From DAIRVC01 sp036803025 (lineage in GTDB: Bacteria > Chloroflexota > Anaerolineae > Anaerolineales > E44-bin32): DNA of 8,226 nt. The stretch is from positions 1-8,226 of the forward strand of contig DAIRVC010000118.1 in the NCBI GenBank assembly GCA_036803025.1, read 5' to 3'. Shown in pieces: positions 1 to 6,538 of the stretch. Made by a program: the position numbers and the translations under genes. The stretch's first letter is position 1, and each line of letters opens with the position of its first letter. The notes under the pieces are model-generated. The model had not been told where the DNA came from. It ran no database searches and was given only the letters and a program-made list of their open reading frames with translations.

Positions 1-82
1 GCCGACGGCCGGGCCGACGCGCACGCCCACGCCGACAACGCCGGCACCCACGGATACACCGCCCGGATGCTGGGACTGCTGA
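1..82 (+). CDS. C-terminal end of a Pro/Thr-rich (probably secreted) protein, partial
   Basis: The gene enters from the left edge; codons are in phase from base 2 and the stop TGA is at 80-82. The visible 26 residues contain a Pro/Thr stretch (PTRTPTPTTPAPTDTPP) and end in PPGCWDC. Such low-complexity Pro/Thr tracts are typical linkers or stalks of exported and cell-surface proteins in Chloroflexota, which is family-level knowledge rather than proof here. Frame choice rests on this composition and on a strong terminator beginning 12 bases after the stop. The frame starting at base 1 is also open here but has a less coherent composition and would run through the terminator. The two Cys residues so close to the C-terminus are unusual for a plain linker. 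The function of the whole protein cannot be told from this fragment. Confidence 0.5.
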   Translation, partial: PTAGPTRTPTPTTPAPTDTPPGCWDC

Positions 83-94
83 TAACCAGACGTG

Positions 95-131
95 GCTCCC
101 GGAGCCTTCAAGGCTCCGGGAGCTTCTTTTT
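95..131 (+). terminator. Rho-independent terminator
   Basis: There is a perfect 12-bp inverted repeat: GCTCCCGGAGCC at 95-106 and GGCTCCGGGAGC at 112-123, with loop TTCAA. The T-rich tail TTCTTTTT follows at 124-131. It lies just after the TGA at 80-82, so it closes the upstream transcription unit and separates it from the signalling cluster. It also argues against the upstream GTG (92) as the start of the next gene, because that reading frame would translate straight through the hairpin. Confidence 0.93.
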
Positions 132-155
132 GCCTGGCCCCGGATTACCGGCAAC

Positions 156-190
156 TTGTCGCCTCCCAGTCCGGGCTTAGAATCCCCGGC
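156..190 (+). promoter_or_regulatory. Candidate promoter for HK1, possibly giving a leaderless mRNA
   Basis: A -35-like TTGTCG (156-161) is followed after 16 bases by a -10-like TAGAAT (178-183; 5 of 6 to TATAAT). Seven bases separate the -10 from the ATG at 191, so transcription would begin at about the A of the start codon. No Shine-Dalgarno sequence is visible before the ATG, which fits a leaderless message. A short inverted repeat, CCGGG (171-175) and CCCGG (185-189), flanks the -10 and could be an operator half-site pair. The call comes from eye matching only. Confidence 0.4.
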
Positions 191-2401
191 ATGCAGGCCC
201 TGGCGTCAGCGATCACGCTTCGCTCCGAACGTCCCTGGCTGGGGACCAGCGCCATCCTGGTGGCAGCCTACCTGGCTTGGGCAGCCGCCGTCCCGGACGG
301 TGCCGCCCGGCCCCTGGTCTCCCTGATCCTCGTCGTCGCCGCCAAGGGGATCGCCGCCCTGGCGGCCTTGCTCGCCCGGCGCAAGATCCACGGCGCGCCG
401 GCGGAGCGGGCCTGGGATTACTGGTGCATCGGCCTGGCGCTCTGGTCGCTGTCCGACGCGTTGCGGCTGGCAGATTGGATTTCATTCGCCGAGCTGGCGC
501 CCGTCCCTACGCTGGCAGATCTGCTGCGCCTGGCCGGATACCTGTCGGGGGCCGCCGGGCTGGCCTTCTACCCCACCTCGCCCCAGGAACGATTCGGGCG
601 GCTCCGCAACTCCCTGGATATCACCATCCTATGGCTGGCAGTCCTGGCCATGGCCTGGCTGTCCTTCATCCGCCCCGTCATCGATAGCCGCATCGCCTCG
701 GCGCCGTCCGTGTTCTGGACGGCTTACAGTCCGGTCTTCGATCTCATCCTGGCGGCCTCCTCCCTGCGGCTGCTGCTCCTGCAATCCAGGAGCGACCAGG
801 CGGCGCTTTTTCGGCGAATCCTCCTGGCGGCCGTCATCCTGACGGCCACCGACGCAGCCTCGGGCCTGGTAGGGATCCAGGGGGACTTCCGGCCCGGGGG
901 GTGGACCGATGCCGGGTGGATGGCCGCCGCTGCCTTGCTGGCGGCGGCTGGGCTGTGGCAGACGGGTGACACGCTCCAACCGGGCGGGCGCCTGCCCGAC
1001 GTGCTTCGATCACGCGCCGTGCGCTTCGAGCCCTTGCTGTCCGTGGCTTTCACCTACGCCGTCGTCGGATTCACCCTGCTCGATTGGAGGTTCACGGGGC
1101 GGGTGGACTGGGTGGGCCTGACGGTCGCGGTGATCCTGAGCCTGCTCCTGGTGACTCGCCAGGGGGCGATTGCCGGCCAGATCGAGATGCGGCAGTTTGC
1201 GGCGGCCGTGAACGTCTCGCGCGATGTGGTCTTCATCTGTGATGCGGGCGGCCGCCTGCGGCTCGCCAACGCAGCCCTCCACCGGCTCCTCGGCCGGCAG
1301 GGCGACCCGGTCTGGGCTGTCGACCGCCGCCCGGCTGCAGAAGCCCCGGTGCTGGCCGACTTCTTAGGCCCGGGCCACGAGCCTGCAACCATCCTGCAGG
1401 AAGGGCTGCAGTCGGGATGGTCGGGGGAGGTCGGCTTCCGCCGCCAGGACGGGGCAATCGTCCCAGTATCGCTATCGCTTACCCCGCTCCACGATGAGCG
1501 CCGCGCGCAGCCTCTGGTTCTGGGGACGGCCCACGATCTGACCGCAATCCGGCAGCGCGAGGCCGACCTGCGCTCGGCGCTGCAAGACGTGGCCGCCGCA
1601 CGGCAGGAGCTGGAGACCCTGAACCGCGAGCTCGAGCGCAAGGTCGCCGCGCGCACCGAGGAGTTGGCCGCCACGGTCGCCGACCTGGCACGCCTGAACG
1701 AGGAGCTGAAAGCCCTCGATCGCCTGAAGAACGAATTCGTCGCGCTGGTCTCTCATGAATTGCGCGCGCCGCTGACGAACATCCGCAGCGGTGTCGAGTT
1801 GATCCTGACCGCCCCCGGCAACCTCGGCCCCTCCGCTACCCGCACACTGGATCTGGTGCAGGCCGAGACCGGCCGCCTGAGCCGATTCGTCGAGACGATC
1901 CTTGATCTCTCGGCCTTGGAGGCCGGGCGCTTTCGCTTCGCCATGCAGCCGCAGGACATCGCCCAGACCGCGGAGCAGGTGCGTCGGCGCTTCCCCGAAG
2001 CCGTCGCCGATCGGCTGGTCCTGGACCTGCCGGCCGATCTGCCGCCGGTCCTGGCCGACGACCGCGCATTGACCAGCGTCTTCTTTCACCTGGTCGACAA
2101 TGCCCGCAAGTACGCCAGCGAGGGGGAGATCCGCATGACGGCCGGCGCGCAGGCCGGACAGGTGCGCGTGAGCTTGTCCGACCGGGGCCCGGGGATTCCG
2201 GAGGCCGAGAGGGAGCGCGTCTTCGAAATGTTTCACCGGCTGGATAGCAGTGACGCCCGGGAAGTGTATGGGTATGGGTTGGGGCTGCATCTGGTGCGGC
2301 GGCTGTTGGAGGCGATGGGCGGCGGAATACGCGCCGAGGCCGGCGAGGCGGGGGGCACTCGCATGCTGTTCTGGCTGCCCGCCGCGCCGCAAGGGACCTA
2401 G
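191..2401 (+). CDS. Multi-pass membrane PAS sensor histidine kinase (HK1)
   Basis: This 736-residue sensor kinase autophosphorylates on His and passes the phosphate to a response regulator, very probably the OmpR-type one next door. Residues 17-325 hold about ten hydrophobic segments. The pattern W-x3-G...W-S-x2-D (about 75-90), P-T-L-A-D-L (about 105-115) and R-x2-LD (about 138-142) resembles the membrane sensor region of many actinobacterial and Chloroflexota kinases and GGDEF proteins; this is recalled, not searched. A PAS domain (about 335-452) and a coiled coil (about 452-510, with the repeated RTEEL/LNEEL style) follow. The HisKA H-box is VSHELRAPL with His522. The ATPase domain has an N-box HLVDNARKY (Asn637), G1 DRGPGIP (Asp664), an F-box and G2 GYGLGL (about 694). 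All catalytic motifs look intact. I chose the ATG at 191 because the upstream GTG (92) would read through the terminator; a -10 element lies just before 191. Confidence 0.93.
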   Translation: MQALASAITLRSERPWLGTSAILVAAYLAWAAAVPDGAARPLVSLILVVAAKGIAALAALLARRKIHGAPAERAWDYWCIGLALWSLSDALRLADWISFAELAPVPTLADLLRLAGYLSGAAGLAFYPTSPQERFGRLRNSLDITILWLAVLAMAWLSFIRPVIDSRIASAPSVFWTAYSPVFDLILAASSLRLLLLQSRSDQAALFRRILLAAVILTATDAASGLVGIQGDFRPGGWTDAGWMAAAALLAAAGLWQTGDTLQPGGRLPDVLRSRAVRFEPLLSVAFTYAVVGFTLLDWRFTGRVDWVGLTVAVILSLLLVTRQGAIAGQIEMRQFAAAVNVSRDVVFICDAGGRLRLANAALHRLLGRQGDPVWAVDRRPAAEAPVLADFLGPGHEPATILQEGLQSGWSGEVGFRRQDGAIVPVSLSLTPLHDERRAQPLVLGTAHDLTAIRQREADLRSALQDVAAARQELETLNRELERKVAARTEELAATVADLARLNEELKALDRLKNEFVALVSHELRAPLTNIRSGVELILTAPGNLGPSATRTLDLVQAETGRLSRFVETILDLSALEAGRFRFAMQPQDIAQTAEQVRRRFPEAVADRLVLDLPADLPPVLADDRALTSVFFHLVDNARKYASEGEIRMTAGAQAGQVRVSLSDRGPGIPEAERERVFEMFHRLDSSDAREVYGYGLGLHLVRRLLEAMGGGIRAEAGEAGGTRMLFWLPAAPQGT

Positions 2402-2484
2402 CCCCGAGGCAGCCGGCCCGGGGATCATGCAGCGCATACGTCAGCCGCTCGTGGGGTTGCGCGCCGTCCGACCCGGCGGGTGAC

Positions 2485-2499
2485 AGGAGAGTGGGCGTG
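2485..2499 (+). promoter_or_regulatory. Ribosome binding site deciding the start of the OmpR-type regulator
   Basis: AGGAG at 2485-2489 lies 7 bases before GTG 2497 but only 1 base before the alternative in-frame GTG 2491. The spacing favours 2497, giving MAQKILVVDDD, the usual compact N-terminus of this family. Confidence 0.75.
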
Positions 2500-3180
2500 G
2501 CTCAGAAGATCCTGGTCGTGGATGACGACGAGACACTCCTGCGCTTCGTCAGTGAGTATATGACGCGCGAAGGTTTCCTGGTCCTCACAGCCGATCGGGG
2601 GACACAGGCCCTGCGCGCCCTCTACGAGCAGCGCCCGGACATCGTCGTGCTGGACGTGATGATGCCGGGAATGGATGGTTGGGAGGTATGCGCGCGGGTC
2701 CGCGAGATGACCGACACACCGGTGGTCATGCTGACGGCCAAGACCAGCGAGGCCGACAAGCTGCGCGGCTTCCGACTCGGTGTGGATGATTACATCACCA
2801 AGCCCTTCAGCCTGGCCGAGCTTGCCGCTCGTATCCGGGCGGTGCTCTCACGTTCGGCCGCGCAGCCGGAGGGCGAGGCCGCCGTCTATCAGGTCGGACC
2901 GTTGAAGATCGATCTCCGCCGGCGCGAGGTGCTGCGGGGAGCCGAGCCGGTGGCTGTGACACCGACCGAGTTCCGCCTCTTGAGCGCCCTGGCAGGCCGG
3001 GCAGGCGAGGCCGTCTCGCAGGAGGATCTGGTTACCGAGGTCTGGGGTTCCTTGCGCCAGGAGAGCAGCAGCGCGCTCAGGCGCTACATCTACTTCCTGC
3101 GCCAGAAGATCGAAGACGACCCCGATGACCCCAAGCATCTGATGACGGTCCGCGGGTTTGGCTATCGATTGGAGGCCTGA
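2497..3180 (+). CDS. OmpR/PhoB-family response regulator (REC + winged helix)
   Basis: This 227-residue DNA-binding regulator has the normal family length. The REC domain (about 1-118) has the acidic pocket Asp9-Asp11, phosphoacceptor Asp53 in VVLDVMMPGMDG, Thr80 and Lys102 in YITKPF, so the phosphorylation machinery is complete. Residues about 129-227 form the Trans_reg_C winged helix: the PTEFRLLSAL strand-helix, the EVWG turn, a recognition-helix region SSALRRYIYFLRQKIEDDP, and the terminal wing TVRGFGYRLEA. It starts 95 bases after the HK1 stop, in the same direction, with no terminator between them. It is therefore most likely the cognate partner of HK1 on the same mRNA. Family members usually bind direct repeats spaced about 11 bp; a candidate repeat array lies just downstream at 3211-3395. 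The regulon is not predictable from sequence. The 95-base gap before the gene shows no clear signal other than the ribosome binding site. Confidence 0.95.
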   Translation: MAQKILVVDDDETLLRFVSEYMTREGFLVLTADRGTQALRALYEQRPDIVVLDVMMPGMDGWEVCARVREMTDTPVVMLTAKTSEADKLRGFRLGVDDYITKPFSLAELAARIRAVLSRSAAQPEGEAAVYQVGPLKIDLRRREVLRGAEPVAVTPTEFRLLSALAGRAGEAVSQEDLVTEVWGSLRQESSSALRRYIYFLRQKIEDDPDDPKHLMTVRGFGYRLEA

Positions 3181-3265
3181 GCGCGGGTCGCGCGGGAGCG
3201 CTGGCGCCCGGCTGCAAGGTCGATTGCCCGTTCCACCGGGCGGCTTCAGCCGGCCTGAACGTCAG

Positions 3266-3286
3266 CCCTGCAAGTCACTTGTAGGG
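3266..3286 (+). repeat. Hairpin 1 of the leader (CCCTGCAAG arm)
   Basis: The arm CCCTGCAAG (3266-3274) pairs with CTTGTAGGG (3278-3286) over 9 positions, one of them G-U, around a 3-base loop TCA. There is no T-run after it, so it is not an intrinsic terminator. It could act in DNA as a palindromic protein site or in RNA as a stem. Confidence 0.45.
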
Positions 3287-3311
3287 TCAGCAGGAAAGGA
3301 TCCGGGAACGA

Positions 3312-3340
3312 CCCCGGGGCGGCCGCGTTACCGCCTGGGG
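3312..3340 (+). repeat. GC-rich hairpin 2 of the leader
   Basis: GGCGG (3318-3322) pairs with CCGCC (3331-3335) around an 8-base loop. An outer CCCC (3312-3315) can pair with GGGG (3337-3340) across a small bulge. Chance GC pairing is a real alternative in DNA this GC-rich. Confidence 0.3.
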
Positions 3341-3352
3341 GGGACCCGCAAG

Positions 3353-3378
3353 GCGACTGCAAGATCCCTTGCAGCCGC
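3353..3378 (+). repeat. Hairpin 3 of the leader (CTGCAAG/CTTGCAG)
   Basis: CTGCAAG (3357-3363) and CTTGCAG (3368-3374) form a perfect 7-bp stem with loop ATCC. It extends past one A-C mismatch by GCG (3353-3355) pairing with CGC (3376-3378). The stem reuses the same TGCAAG core as hairpin 1, which makes chance less likely than for a random GC stem. Confidence 0.45.
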
Positions 3379-3395
3379 TGGAAGCCGAATGCAAG

Positions 3396-3424
3396 GTGAG
3401 AAGGGGAGAATGGTTCGGTAAGAT
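3396..3424 (+). promoter_or_regulatory. Weak promoter candidate before the REC-GGDEF gene
   Basis: GTGAGA (3396-3401) and TAAGAT (3419-3424) are separated by 17 bases, each matching 4 of 6 consensus positions. The GCAAG array ends at 3395, directly against the -35-like box. That is where an activator of the OmpR/PhoB type would be expected to sit. Poor box quality is usual for activator-dependent promoters but equally for no promoter at all. Confidence 0.25.
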
Positions 3425-3495
3425 GGAAGCAGCCAGATTGCGGGCTGAGCCGCGAGGCAAACCATGGAAGGGTTGGCCTTCGAGGAAACCCGTTC

Positions 3496-3511
3496 AGGAG
3501 TTGAGTTCGTG
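3496..3511 (+). promoter_or_regulatory. Ribosome binding site deciding the start of the REC-GGDEF gene
   Basis: AGGAG at 3496-3500 lies 8 bases before GTG 3509. The upstream alternative ATG 3464 has only a weak GAGG at 3454-3457. I therefore prefer GTG 3509, although ATG 3464 cannot be excluded. Confidence 0.6.
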
Positions 3512-4462
3512 ACCCAAGTCGAGGCCGATATGGCGGCGAATGTGGGCCGGATCCTCATTGCCGATGACGACGAGGATTTCCGGCTGGTGCTCGTCCGCCG
3601 CGCGACCCGCATGGGATTGCAGGTAGTCGAGGCGCGCACCGGCAGGGAGGCCGTGCGCAAGCTGAAAGAGGGTGGCTTCGACGTCCTGGTGGCCGACCTG
3701 TATATGCCGGAGATGTCGGGGCTCGAAGTCGCGCAGCAGGCCCGCGCCATCGACCCCAAGATGCAGACCATCATCCTGACGGGCAGTGCTTCGTTTGAAA
3801 CCGCGGTCGAGGCGCTGCGGGCCGGGGTGTACGACTACCTGACCAAACCGCTCGAATCACTGGCCTCATTCGAACTGTCCCTGACCCGCGCGCTTGAGCA
3901 CCACTACCTGATGGTCGAGAACGCTCGCTTGTTCAGCGAGGTGCAGCGCCTGGCGGTCACCGACCCGCTGACCGGCCTGTTCAATCGCCGCAAACTCGAT
4001 GAGACGCTCGAGCTGGAGGTCGAACGCTCCAAGCGCTACAACCGCCCGCTTTCGGCCATCATGATCGACCTGGATCAGATGAAGCAGGTCAATGATCGAC
4101 TTGGGCATCCCACGGGTGACCTGGTGCTGAAGGCGGTCGGCCAGGCGGTCCGGTCGCAGGTGCGCAAGGTGGACGTGGTCACCCGCTACGGCGGAGATGA
4201 ATTCTTCGTGTTGCTGCCCGAGTCGGATTTACAGGAGGCGCTGGCGATCGCCCGGCGGATCCGGGAGGACATCCGCCAGGTCAGCGCCGGAGACATGTCC
4301 ATGGGAGCCAGCACCGGCGTGGCGAAATGGAAACCAGACTACAATACGCCTGAGGCCTTCCTGCGGGCGGTCGATTCCGCCCTGTACCAGGCCAAGGGGC
4401 AGGGGGGCGGCCGGATCGTGGCCGTGGACCCTGCCTCGGGCGAGCTGGTGCTGGCGGACTAG
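3509..4462 (+). CDS. REC-GGDEF response regulator, diguanylate cyclase (PleD/WspR-like logic)
   Basis: This 317-residue protein makes cyclic di-GMP from two GTP when its receiver is phosphorylated. The REC domain (about 12-130) has Asp19-Asp21, phosphoacceptor Asp63 (VADLYMPEMSG), Thr91 and Lys113 (YLTKPLES). A helical linker (about 125-150) leads to the GGDEF domain, which opens with the typical TDPLTGLFNRR. The domain has metal-binding Asp187 in MIDLDQMKQVND, Asn195-Asp196, a GH at 199-200, and the active-site loop GGDEF at 228-232. An RxxD product-inhibition site (Arg219, Asp222) sits five residues before the GGDEF loop, so feedback inhibition is likely. All residues I can check are intact. 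It is soluble, with no membrane segment. The REC closely resembles that of the downstream REC-PAS protein, so HK2 probably phosphorylates both. The start is GTG 3509 by ribosome binding site; ATG 3464 would add 15 residues. Confidence 0.93.
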   Translation: MTQVEADMAANVGRILIADDDEDFRLVLVRRATRMGLQVVEARTGREAVRKLKEGGFDVLVADLYMPEMSGLEVAQQARAIDPKMQTIILTGSASFETAVEALRAGVYDYLTKPLESLASFELSLTRALEHHYLMVENARLFSEVQRLAVTDPLTGLFNRRKLDETLELEVERSKRYNRPLSAIMIDLDQMKQVNDRLGHPTGDLVLKAVGQAVRSQVRKVDVVTRYGGDEFFVLLPESDLQEALAIARRIREDIRQVSAGDMSMGASTGVAKWKPDYNTPEAFLRAVDSALYQAKGQGGGRIVAVDPASGELVLAD

Positions 4463-4570
4463 CCGGTCCGGGAAGGGTGGGCGGCGATGATCCGCATCGG
4501 TTGGATCCGCAGGCACGGGGCCTCGGCGGACGAAAGGGCAGACTGGACTGAAGCATCCGTGGCGGAGCCC

Positions 4571-4586
4571 GGTCCTCGCCAGGACC
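4571..4586 (+). repeat. Small hairpin upstream of HK2
   Basis: GGTCCTcgccAGGACC forms a perfect 6-bp stem with a 4-base loop. It lies in the 153-base stretch between the cyclase stop (4462) and the preferred HK2 start (4616), about 17 bases before the AAGGA ribosome binding site. If translation really starts at ATG 4487 it would be coding. No T-run follows. Confidence 0.35.
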
Positions 4587-4602
4587 CGGCCTCGACCCCG
4601 GT

Positions 4603-4618
4603 AAGGACGATGGGTGTG
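4603..4618 (+). promoter_or_regulatory. Ribosome binding site deciding the start of HK2
   Basis: AAGGA at 4603-4607 lies 8 bases before GTG 4616 but only 2 bases before ATG 4610. The surrounding sequence ATGGGTGTGGCCGAGAA parallels GTGGGCGTGGCTCAGAA at the OmpR-type regulator (2491-2507), where the second start codon is likewise the well-spaced one. Confidence 0.5.
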
Positions 4619-6538
4619 GCCGAGAAACAATCCAGATCGGCGGACATCGGGAAAGCCCTGCGCCGCCTGGCCCCCGCTCTGGCCGGACTGCAGGGGCGAC
4701 TGATCCTGCCGTATGTTCTCCTGACCATGATTATCGCCATGGTCGGGACCTACGTCATCACCCGCCTGGTGACCTCGTCGGTCCGCGAGCGGTTCACCAA
4801 CCAGCTCTACGAGGCCAGCCGCGTGGCCGCCGACGAACTCGTCCGCCGCGAGCGCAGTCATCTGTCGAACCTGCGGTTGATGTCCTTCTCCCAAGGCGTG
4901 GCACAAGCCCTGGCCGCCAGGGACCGGGTCACCCTGACCGCGGTGCTGACACCCCTGGCCCTCAATAACGAGGTCGCCGCCGTCACGGCCGTCGACCTGA
5001 ACGGGCAGGAGGTTCTGACCCTGCTCAGGGACCCTGACTCCGACCAGATGCAGTCGACGCAGGGCGACGACTTCTCGTCGTTCGGCCCGGTCGCCAATGT
5101 CCTGGCCGAGCGCGTCGATGACCAGGGCGACAAGTTCTCCGGAATCGTCACGACCGTCTTCGGCCCGTATGTCTTCACTAGCGCGCCGGTGCGCGGCGAC
5201 GACGACCAGCTGGTCGGTGCGCTGATGGTCGGCAGCCGTCTCGAGGACATGCTGCTCGAGATGAAGGCCCAGGCGCTGGGCGATATGATCGTCCTGGACG
5301 ATACCGGCGCGCTCTTGGCCTCCACCCTGGTCGAACCCGAAGAAGGCTTCTCCACCCTGGAGTTGTCGGCTGAGGAGGCCTCCTCTCTGGCCGTACCGCT
5401 GACGCGCGAGGTGACGCTCTACGGCCGGCGTTTCCAGGTGGTCTACACACCCATGCTCTTGCGCCGCGAGCAGATCGGGGTGCTGGGGGTGGCGCTGCCC
5501 AGCAGCTACGTGGTCTCGGCCGAGGCCACCAGCCGCAACACGTTCTCGTGGCTGTTCTCGATCGGGACGGGCGTGGTGATCGCCCTGGGATACTGGCTGG
5601 CGCAGAGCATCGCCCGGCCGATCTTGAAGCTGCGCGACATGTCGCAGGCGGTCGCCGCCGGAGACCTGGCGCAGGCCAGCGGCATGGCCCGCCGAGACGA
5701 GATCGGTGAGCTGGCCTCGGCCTTCGACACGATGACACTGCGGCTGCGTGAACGCACAGCCGAGGCCGCAAGGCTGTATGCCGAGACGGTCAAACGCAAT
5801 CGCGAACTGGCCGAGATCAACCAGCGGCTGCAGGAAGCTCAGCAGCAGCTCATCCAGTCGGAGAAGCTGGCCGCCGTCGGGCAGCTGACGGCCGGCATCG
5901 TGCACGACGTCAAGAACCCGCTGGCGGTTATCAAGGGGCTGGCAGAGGAGCTCAAGGAAGAGCCTGCCATCCCGGTCGAGGCGCGCGTCCATCTGGACGC
6001 CATTCGAGCCAATGCCGGGCGGGCCAGCGCGATCGTCACCGATCTGCTCACGTTTGCCCGCCAATCCACGCCGGCCATGGTCCAGCGCGATATCTGCGAG
6101 GCCGTGCGCGCCTCGCTGCGGCTGACGGAGTACCTCACCCGCAAGGGCAAGGTGACGGTCGTCACCGACATCCCCGACACAACCGTCCTGGTCACGTACG
6201 ACCCGCAGCAGATCGAGCAGGTCCTGATCAACCTGATCACCAACGCCGTGCAGGCGATGCCCGATGGCGGCACCCTGCGGGCGTCGCTGCAGCAGTCGGG
6301 CGACGCGGTGGCCATCGCCGTCCAGGACACCGGCGTCGGCATCCGTCCCGAGGACTTGAGCCGGGTGTTCGATCCCTTCTTCACCACCAAGAAGGAGGGC
6401 GAGGGTACCGGCCTGGGCCTCTCGGTCAGCTACGGGATCGTGACACGGCACCACGGCCGGTTGGATGTCGAGAGCGAGGTCGGCCGGGGAAGTACATTCA
6501 CTGTCCTGCTCCCGGTCGAGCAAGAAGCGGGCACATGA
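4616..6538 (+). CDS. Cache-HAMP sensor histidine kinase (HK2)
   Basis: This kinase has 640 residues from GTG 4616. The topology is classic: TM1 (about 29-49), an extracytoplasmic region of about 260 residues, TM2 (about 309-330), HAMP (about 329-382, with RPI near the start and DEIGELASAFDTM in its second half), a coiled coil (about 383-420), HisKA and HATPase. The extracytoplasmic part has the alternating helix/strand look of a Cache-type ligand sensor (long N-terminal helix, AVTAVDLNGQEV, later MIVLDDTGALLAS); the ligand is unknown. The H-box is AGIVHDVKNPLAVI with His430. The N-box is NLITNAVQAM with Asn543. G1 is DTGVGI with Asp571, then FDPFFTTK and G2 GTGLGLSV (about 597). All are intact, of the type usual in NtrB-like kinases. 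Its stop is 13 bases before the REC-PAS protein, so the two are co-translated partners. ATG 4487 would add 43 residues of unremarkable composition with a poorer ribosome binding site. Confidence 0.93.
   Translation: MAEKQSRSADIGKALRRLAPALAGLQGRLILPYVLLTMIIAMVGTYVITRLVTSSVRERFTNQLYEASRVAADELVRRERSHLSNLRLMSFSQGVAQALAARDRVTLTAVLTPLALNNEVAAVTAVDLNGQEVLTLLRDPDSDQMQSTQGDDFSSFGPVANVLAERVDDQGDKFSGIVTTVFGPYVFTSAPVRGDDDQLVGALMVGSRLEDMLLEMKAQALGDMIVLDDTGALLASTLVEPEEGFSTLELSAEEASSLAVPLTREVTLYGRRFQVVYTPMLLRREQIGVLGVALPSSYVVSAEATSRNTFSWLFSIGTGVVIALGYWLAQSIARPILKLRDMSQAVAAGDLAQASGMARRDEIGELASAFDTMTLRLRERTAEAARLYAETVKRNRELAEINQRLQEAQQQLIQSEKLAAVGQLTAGIVHDVKNPLAVIKGLAEELKEEPAIPVEARVHLDAIRANAGRASAIVTDLLTFARQSTPAMVQRDICEAVRASLRLTEYLTRKGKVTVVTDIPDTTVLVTYDPQQIEQVLINLITNAVQAMPDGGTLRASLQQSGDAVAIAVQDTGVGIRPEDLSRVFDPFFTTKKEGEGTGLGLSVSYGIVTRHHGRLDVESEVGRGSTFTVLLPVEQEAGT

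Larger units (their letters stand above)
3214..3395 (+). repeat. Dispersed GCAAG repeat array, candidate regulator binding sites
   Basis: GCAAG occurs on the + strand at 3214, 3270, 3348, 3359 and 3391, with CTTGC at 3368. Four of the five are preceded by T (TGCAAG). Two copies (3348, 3359) are exactly 11 bp apart. From 3348 a loose series of GCAAG-like starts continues with steps of 11, 12, 10 and 10 (3348, 3359, 3371, 3381, 3391). OmpR/PhoB-family regulators typically bind tandem direct repeats on one helical face, so this could be an operator for the regulator encoded immediately upstream. No match to a named operator is claimed. Confidence 0.4.
3181..3508 (+). other. Intergenic leader with repeats and hairpins before the REC-GGDEF gene
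   Basis: These 328 bases lie between the OmpR-type regulator and the preferred start of the cyclase. I see no credible coding sequence: the open frame spanning 3158-3421 has a Pro/Gly/Arg-rich composition and overlaps the end of the regulator. The stretch holds five GCAAG motifs, three GC-rich or GCAAG-based hairpins, a weak promoter candidate at 3396-3424 and a good ribosome binding site at 3496-3500. No hairpin here is followed by a T-run, so I see no terminator and read-through from the regulator gene is possible. Confidence 0.6.

Noticed and set aside
92..190. An upstream GTG start at 92 for HK1
   Set aside because: The extra 33 codons read through a perfect 12-bp terminator stem and its T-run, and there is no ribosome binding site.
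1472..2437. A 321-codon minus-strand open frame opposite the HK1 kinase core
   Set aside because: It has the same shadow composition as other antisense frames here, and it overlaps the best conserved kinase motifs on the + strand.
3158..3421. An 87-codon + strand open frame in the gap after the OmpR-type regulator
   Set aside because: It overlaps the regulator end, has Pro/Gly/Arg-rich low-information composition, and covers the hairpins and repeats.
3181..3508. A c-di-GMP riboswitch before the GGDEF gene
   Set aside because: I looked for a GEMM-like core and did not see one; a GGCAAACC-like string near 3456-3463 alone is not enough. An Infernal search would settle it.
4229..6523. A 764-codon open frame on the minus strand opposite the cyclase end and HK2
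   Set aside because: It runs antisense across two convincing + strand genes and the gap between them. Its translation is dominated by Gly, Asp, Gln, His, Arg and Leu without any recognisable domain. High GC at third codon positions removes stops from the opposing frame.
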